A stretch of 64,000 nt of DNA, from contig NC_088805.1 in the NCBI RefSeq assembly GCF_011386835.1, positions 16,240,836 to 16,304,835 of the forward strand, read 5' to 3'. A program made the position numbers and the translations under genes. Source of the DNA: Chrysemys picta bellii. Taxonomy: Eukaryota; Chordata; Testudines; Emydidae. Under the pieces are notes generated by a model. It did no database searches, was not told the origin of the DNA, and saw nothing but the letters and a program-made list of their open reading frames with translations. Positions 60,185-64,000 of this stretch are shown piece after piece; the first letter of the stretch is position 1, and the number at the start of each line of letters is the position of its first letter.

Positions 60185-60310
60185 CAGTTCAGATTGTATA
60201 CTACTCAGGGCAGGGATCTGCCACACTTTCTGTATAGCACCTAGTGGGACTGCAACAGCTGTAATTATCTGTGTACCTGGTACTGTACAAAGATACTATG
60301 ATCTTTGCAC
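60185..60310 (+). repeat. old interspersed repeat, same type as 54,370
   Basis: AGATTGTATACTACTCAGGG, CAGGGATCTGCCACACTTTC and TATAGCACCTAGTGGGACT give the same order of motifs as the other copies in this window. Confidence 0.45.
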
Positions 60311-61774
60311 CTAGGTATTCATAACCTAATTCAGATAGATGATATAATTTAACCACATGATACATAGATGCAAGGACCAAACTGACTGTTGTGAAATGTT
60401 CTTCATTTTTTTACATATCCTGTACTTGATGGGAGAGAAGTTTGGTGCCACGTCCATTAGTTTTGTTCTTTTAAGTCTTGATCCTGAAACTGGCTTCGGG
60501 CAGGTGGAGCCCTGCCCAGAGCCTCACTAAGATCAATGGGGTTCCACCCGGACATTGGCTCGACAAGGATAGACCTCCGATGCTGGATTGGGGTCTGAAA
60601 CTTGAGTTACACAGATGCATAGTTTATACATTCAAAAGTTCCAGAGGATTGTAATGATAAAGAGAATTGTGATAGTTTAATATTAATTTCATTTAAGATT
60701 AGCTTTGCTATTTTAAATTTATTCTGAGTGTAGATTGTAATTTAAACAGTAGAACACCTTCGATGCAGAGTCATGCACACAAGAGTCATCCATAACCTCA
60801 GCGAGGAACACAAACTGCTCCTAAGGAGCTTGATGAGACTGAACTAACTTGCTTTTTTGTTTATTTTTTGATATATTCTGTTTTTAATAATATCTCTCAT
60901 GCTACCACCTATGAAGCTATTGCAAATATGTCAGAATAAGAACCCCCTCTATTTTACATGGTGAACAAGAGTAGTTATTTTATGTTTTAATAAGCTTAGC
61001 TTTTCTGTTTTGTTTGAAATTGAATTTCATATTCAGAGCCATGTTTACCCTTTTAAAATTTTTGTAAAGTAAAAAAATGTACATAAATACTCCTAGTACA
61101 TTTCTAAACAGGAGGAAAAAATAAAATCTTAAAAATCTGGAGGGCTGCAGAGGCAGGCAATAGTTAATCTTGCTAAGTAGCTACCAAAGCTAGTTATCAT
61201 TCTGCTACATTTTATGGTGTTAATGGTATTGCTGCAGTATTTTTACGGAGACAGTATATAGATGTTAGTTTTCTGAAGTACTTGATTCTTCTGTCTGCAC
61301 TTAGACATATCTCTTCTAGAAGAAATTTGTGGCCAGACATTGATTGATTGGGGAGCGTGGTGTTGGGAATAGAGAATCTATTACTAGACTTTACTTTCAT
61401 TTTTGTTTCGTGTTCATGAATCGTGGTAATCAGAAACTTTTCCCCAGGAGTCCAGCAGTTGCATTATGCTCTTAACGGTTCAGAAATTACCTTCTTATAC
61501 ACCATGATTAGTAGATATTATTACTCACCCCCATCATCCCTTCCCAGTTTCAGGATTTTGGACTATAGTACAATTCCACAGTACCACAAACTGCACCCGT
61601 AAGTGTTCCATTGCCAAACAGATTGTCTTTTTTTTTTTTTAAATAGTGATGATAATTGGATGTTTTCTCAGTTATTTAAATTATACTTTTTAAACAAAGC
61701 TTAGGGTCATAAAATGTAATGAATGCTCGAAACCTCAAAGGAAACCCAATTTTAGCTCTGTATTTTCACACTTG

Positions 61775-61800
61775 TTAATAATAATAATAATAATAATAAT
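61775..61800. repeat. (AAT)n microsatellite
   Basis: Eight or so AAT units in UBE2L3 intron 1, possibly the tail of an old retroelement. Confidence 0.9.
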
Positions 61801-61817
61801 TTTAAAATCTCTTAATT

Positions 61818-61960
61818 TTCTTACAGATCTTTGAACTAAATATAGTTTGTTTTATAACTGAAAATAAATTTGGAACCTCCTGCAGATTGTTCAAAATATA
61901 ACATTCACGTGAACAGGGATGTAAGTGAATGGAAATTGTTTTATTTTAAAAGTACTGGAG
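61818..61960 (+). repeat. diverged dispersed repeat, copy 2
   Basis: TTCTTACAGATCTTTGAAC, AGTTTGTTTTATAACTGAAA, TTTGGAACCTCCTGCAGAT and GTGAACAGGGATG are the counterparts of the motifs at 42,722. The copies are roughly 70% alike by eye, in UBE2L3 intron 1. Confidence 0.6.
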
Positions 61961-62749
61961 TTGTTTGGAACCATTGAGATCATGGTTATTTATTTGTATT
62001 ATACCCACAACAAGAGGCTGCACTTGAGATCAGAGTCCTGTTGTAGGTGATAGAGCTTGCTGTGAAGAGCTTACAGTATAAATAAACAAGACAAAGTGTG
62101 GGAGATTGGAGTATCATCCCCACTTTACAGGTGAAAACTGATCTCTCTCTTTAAATTGAGTGAGCCAGTATTTATTTAGTCTTGGCAGAATTCAATTTTT
62201 ATTTGTTATAATTTCAATAGATAATATTGATGTTTGTTTTGAGCATTTTTTAGATTTTTATCAATTTAATTTTTTACATTTGTGTGAAATTATGGGTCTT
62301 AAGCACTGGGGAATCAGAAGACTTTTAATGACAGTAGACACTGAGATTCAAAAAATTCAAGCTTTATAACTTAAAATACAAATTGTCAACATGTCAAAAT
62401 ATACAAAGTAAATATCCTTAAATCAACAAATCATAGCTGTTTTTATTAGTTCATTCGTTAGTCCATTTGTAACAAGTGTAATTCAAAAGTCTAAATCCCT
62501 GGATTTTGACTCTTTTCTCAAGCTGCATTTTTCTTTCTTTGCCTGGCTATACATTTTAGTTATTATTGATTGAAATATGTTTTGTTTTGTGACAGTGAAA
62601 TTGATATTTACCAATAAAAATCAAATCTTTCTAAAATTATATTTAATAACTTACAAATCTTAATATGACATACTAAAGTTTACACAAATGCAATTGTATG
62701 GTTACCATAATAAACATTCAAAACAGGGAGGGGGGTGTTGTGGTGGTGT

Positions 62750-62805
62750 TTAGGGGCCTGAGCCCCATTGTGCTAGGCCCTGTACAAACAGAAAATAGAT
62801 AGGGG
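62750..62805 (-). repeat. old interspersed repeat fragment
   Basis: GAGCCCCATTGTGCTAGGCC and CTGTACAAACAGAAAATAG match the 39,412 copy, antisense to 54,370. Confidence 0.45.
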
Positions 62806-62989
62806 CCTTTTGTCACAAACTCTCATTCATCTGAATAGTCTAATTGAAGTCATTGGGGGCTACTTGCAAGAGCATTTTACAGGATCAGGCCCCAAGTTTA
62901 TCATAACAAATGCAGTTAGCGGATTAAGCCCCGAGTACATCAAAGACCCAATTTTAATCTATGAGCCACCGTGACAGCTGTGCTCTAGG

Positions 62990-63150
62990 ACAGTGCAGAT
63001 CTCAAAGCATGTGAGAGCTGGCGACAAAGCATTCTCTGTCGAGGGGATCCAGCTATGGAACAGTCTTTCAGAAGAGAAGTGGTAAATCTGGAGTCTGTCT
63101 TAGGAAACCCTGTAAGGCCTTCCCTTTTGAGAGAGTTTTTACACCATAGC
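62990..63150 (+). pseudogene. probable L2-like LINE C-terminal relic
   Basis: The plus strand from 63020 reads GDKAFSVEGIQLWNSLSEE and then runs into stops. The A-F-S-V-x-G-x-x-LWNSLP pattern is common at the C-terminus of L2-type ORF2 proteins. Very decayed. Confidence 0.4.
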
Positions 63151-64000
63151 TGATGCTCACAATTCAAACACCTCTTTTATTTCCAAACTGTTACTAACCC
63201 CTACCCACCAACACCACAAAAACCCTACCCCAAGCAGAGTTTTGATCCCAGAAAGGAAGGAGTGCCAGAGTCTCCATGGTATCCATAATAAAGGATTTTG
63301 TTGTTGCTACTGTTTTTATGCGGAAGTCACTTGGATACCACAGTGATGGGCACCGGTATAAAACCCTAAGATAGATGGATGGAGAGATGACATTAGCTGG
63401 GGTTACAATTAAAGATGGGAGGGAGGCTTATATGGCAAAGGTGGTGACGTTACTTGTCTTTGCAGGTATATATCATGTTAATATAAAATACCATGTATGG
63501 AACTTGTACTTTTATTAAATTGGGTTGGGACTACTGTTTATAGAGATATATACTTAAAAATATAATTAGTAGTCCAGAAGACTCTCTTGGACAATATCTG
63601 ACCCTCCTTCCTCAGGTAAAGCTCCTGTTGAAGTCCCAACTATAATATGGCCTAGTAAAGGTTTCTGTTAGGTCTATAATGTTTCCATTTCCTGTTTTGT
63701 TTTGTTTTAATGTTTAAAAAAGTATAATTAATATTCTGTTAATGTAAGCTTTTGTTTTTGTGTGTTTTAAGGAAGTGAGGAAGGGCAGAAGGAAGATTAT
63801 TTTAATCTTTTCTTTGTGTACTCCCACAGTTGCATAGTCAAACATTTATGAAGCAATGAACTCCACAGTGAAATAAATATCAGAACCACACCCATGTAAT
63901 TAATGTTGATGCACGTATTTACATTATGCCTTAGTGTTGTAAACAGTATAACAACGCCAAATTTATTGAGAATTTTGTATTTTTAATCAATTTTTTTCAG

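Larger units (their letters stand above)
59212..64000 (+). other. UBE2L3: UBE2L3 intron 1 (5' part)
   Basis: Starts with GTAACA directly after the AAG codon. It is GC-rich to about 59,760, then AT-rich. It contains old interspersed repeat fragments (60,185-60,310; 60,480-60,600; 61,818-61,960; 62,750-62,800; 62,990-63,150) and an (ATA)n tract. No second exon was recognised before the window ends. Confidence 0.8.

Noticed and set aside
61815..61860. TTTTCTTACAG acceptor-like site in UBE2L3 intron 1 as a possible exon 2
   Set aside because: The following residues do not match the expected ELEEIRK continuation of UBE2L3; the site belongs to a dispersed repeat.
1..64000. CRISPR arrays, endogenous retrovirus coding regions, rRNA genes
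   Set aside because: None seen: no regularly spaced repeats, no gag/pol/env-like frames and no rRNA motifs; the only reverse transcriptases are CR1 and a short L2-like relic.

Overview
The window is vertebrate nuclear DNA, most likely from a turtle. Two recognisable genes match the UBE2L3 neighbourhood of amniotes (human 22q11). The repeats are those I associate with turtle genomes: CR1 LINEs ending in tandem GAATCTAT/GATTCTAT units, a tRNA-derived SINE of the turtle (Cry) type, many PIF/Harbinger MITEs with GTCTACAC ends, hAT MITEs, and inverted-dimer retroelements that look like Penelope-type terminal repeats. The species assignment is inference from repeats and synteny. No bacterial, organellar or intact viral gene was seen.

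Layout. Positions 1-42,900 hold no gene that I can support. They are intergenic or deep intronic DNA full of relics: two 13-bp-TSD inverted dimers (270-467, 22,344-22,677) and two related ones (35,955-36,149, 38,431-38,657); a CR1 inserted inside an older antisense CR1 (12,357-14,431); a third CR1 (17,470-18,268); a MITE nested in a SINE (10,671-11,165); Harbinger-type MITEs (24,057-24,314; 33,359-33,644); hAT-type elements (24,352-24,669; 36,485-36,607; 40,272-40,562); and a 67-bp tandem duplication (33,174-33,307). Positions 43,041-48,659 (minus) are one uninterrupted 1,872-codon reading frame for RIM-binding protein 3 (RIMBP3). Its GC-rich 5' end lies against a cluster of two defective Harbinger transposons (49,137-52,144). 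Positions 52,150-58,500 are repeat-poor intergenic DNA with a perfect 32-bp inverted repeat. Positions 58,600-59,760 are a CpG island carrying the first coding exon of UBE2L3 (59,185-59,211, plus). The window ends inside UBE2L3 intron 1.

How the genes relate. RIMBP3 and UBE2L3 lie in divergent orientation about 10.5 kb apart and have no evident functional link; they are a conserved neighbour pair. RIMBP3 is a single-exon scaffold (coiled coils, SH3, three FN3, two SH3). In mouse it acts in sperm-head and manchette shaping. UBE2L3 is a housekeeping ubiquitin E2 for HECT and RBR ligases.

Most noteworthy: an intact intronless non-mammalian RIMBP3 that keeps three FN3 repeats; inverted-dimer retroelements with a hammerhead-ribozyme-like core; an in-window empty site that proves one hAT insertion; nested CR1 and nested SINE/MITE insertions; and a pair of Harbinger elements broken in the transposase C-terminus, one still with a convergent Myb-like partner gene.
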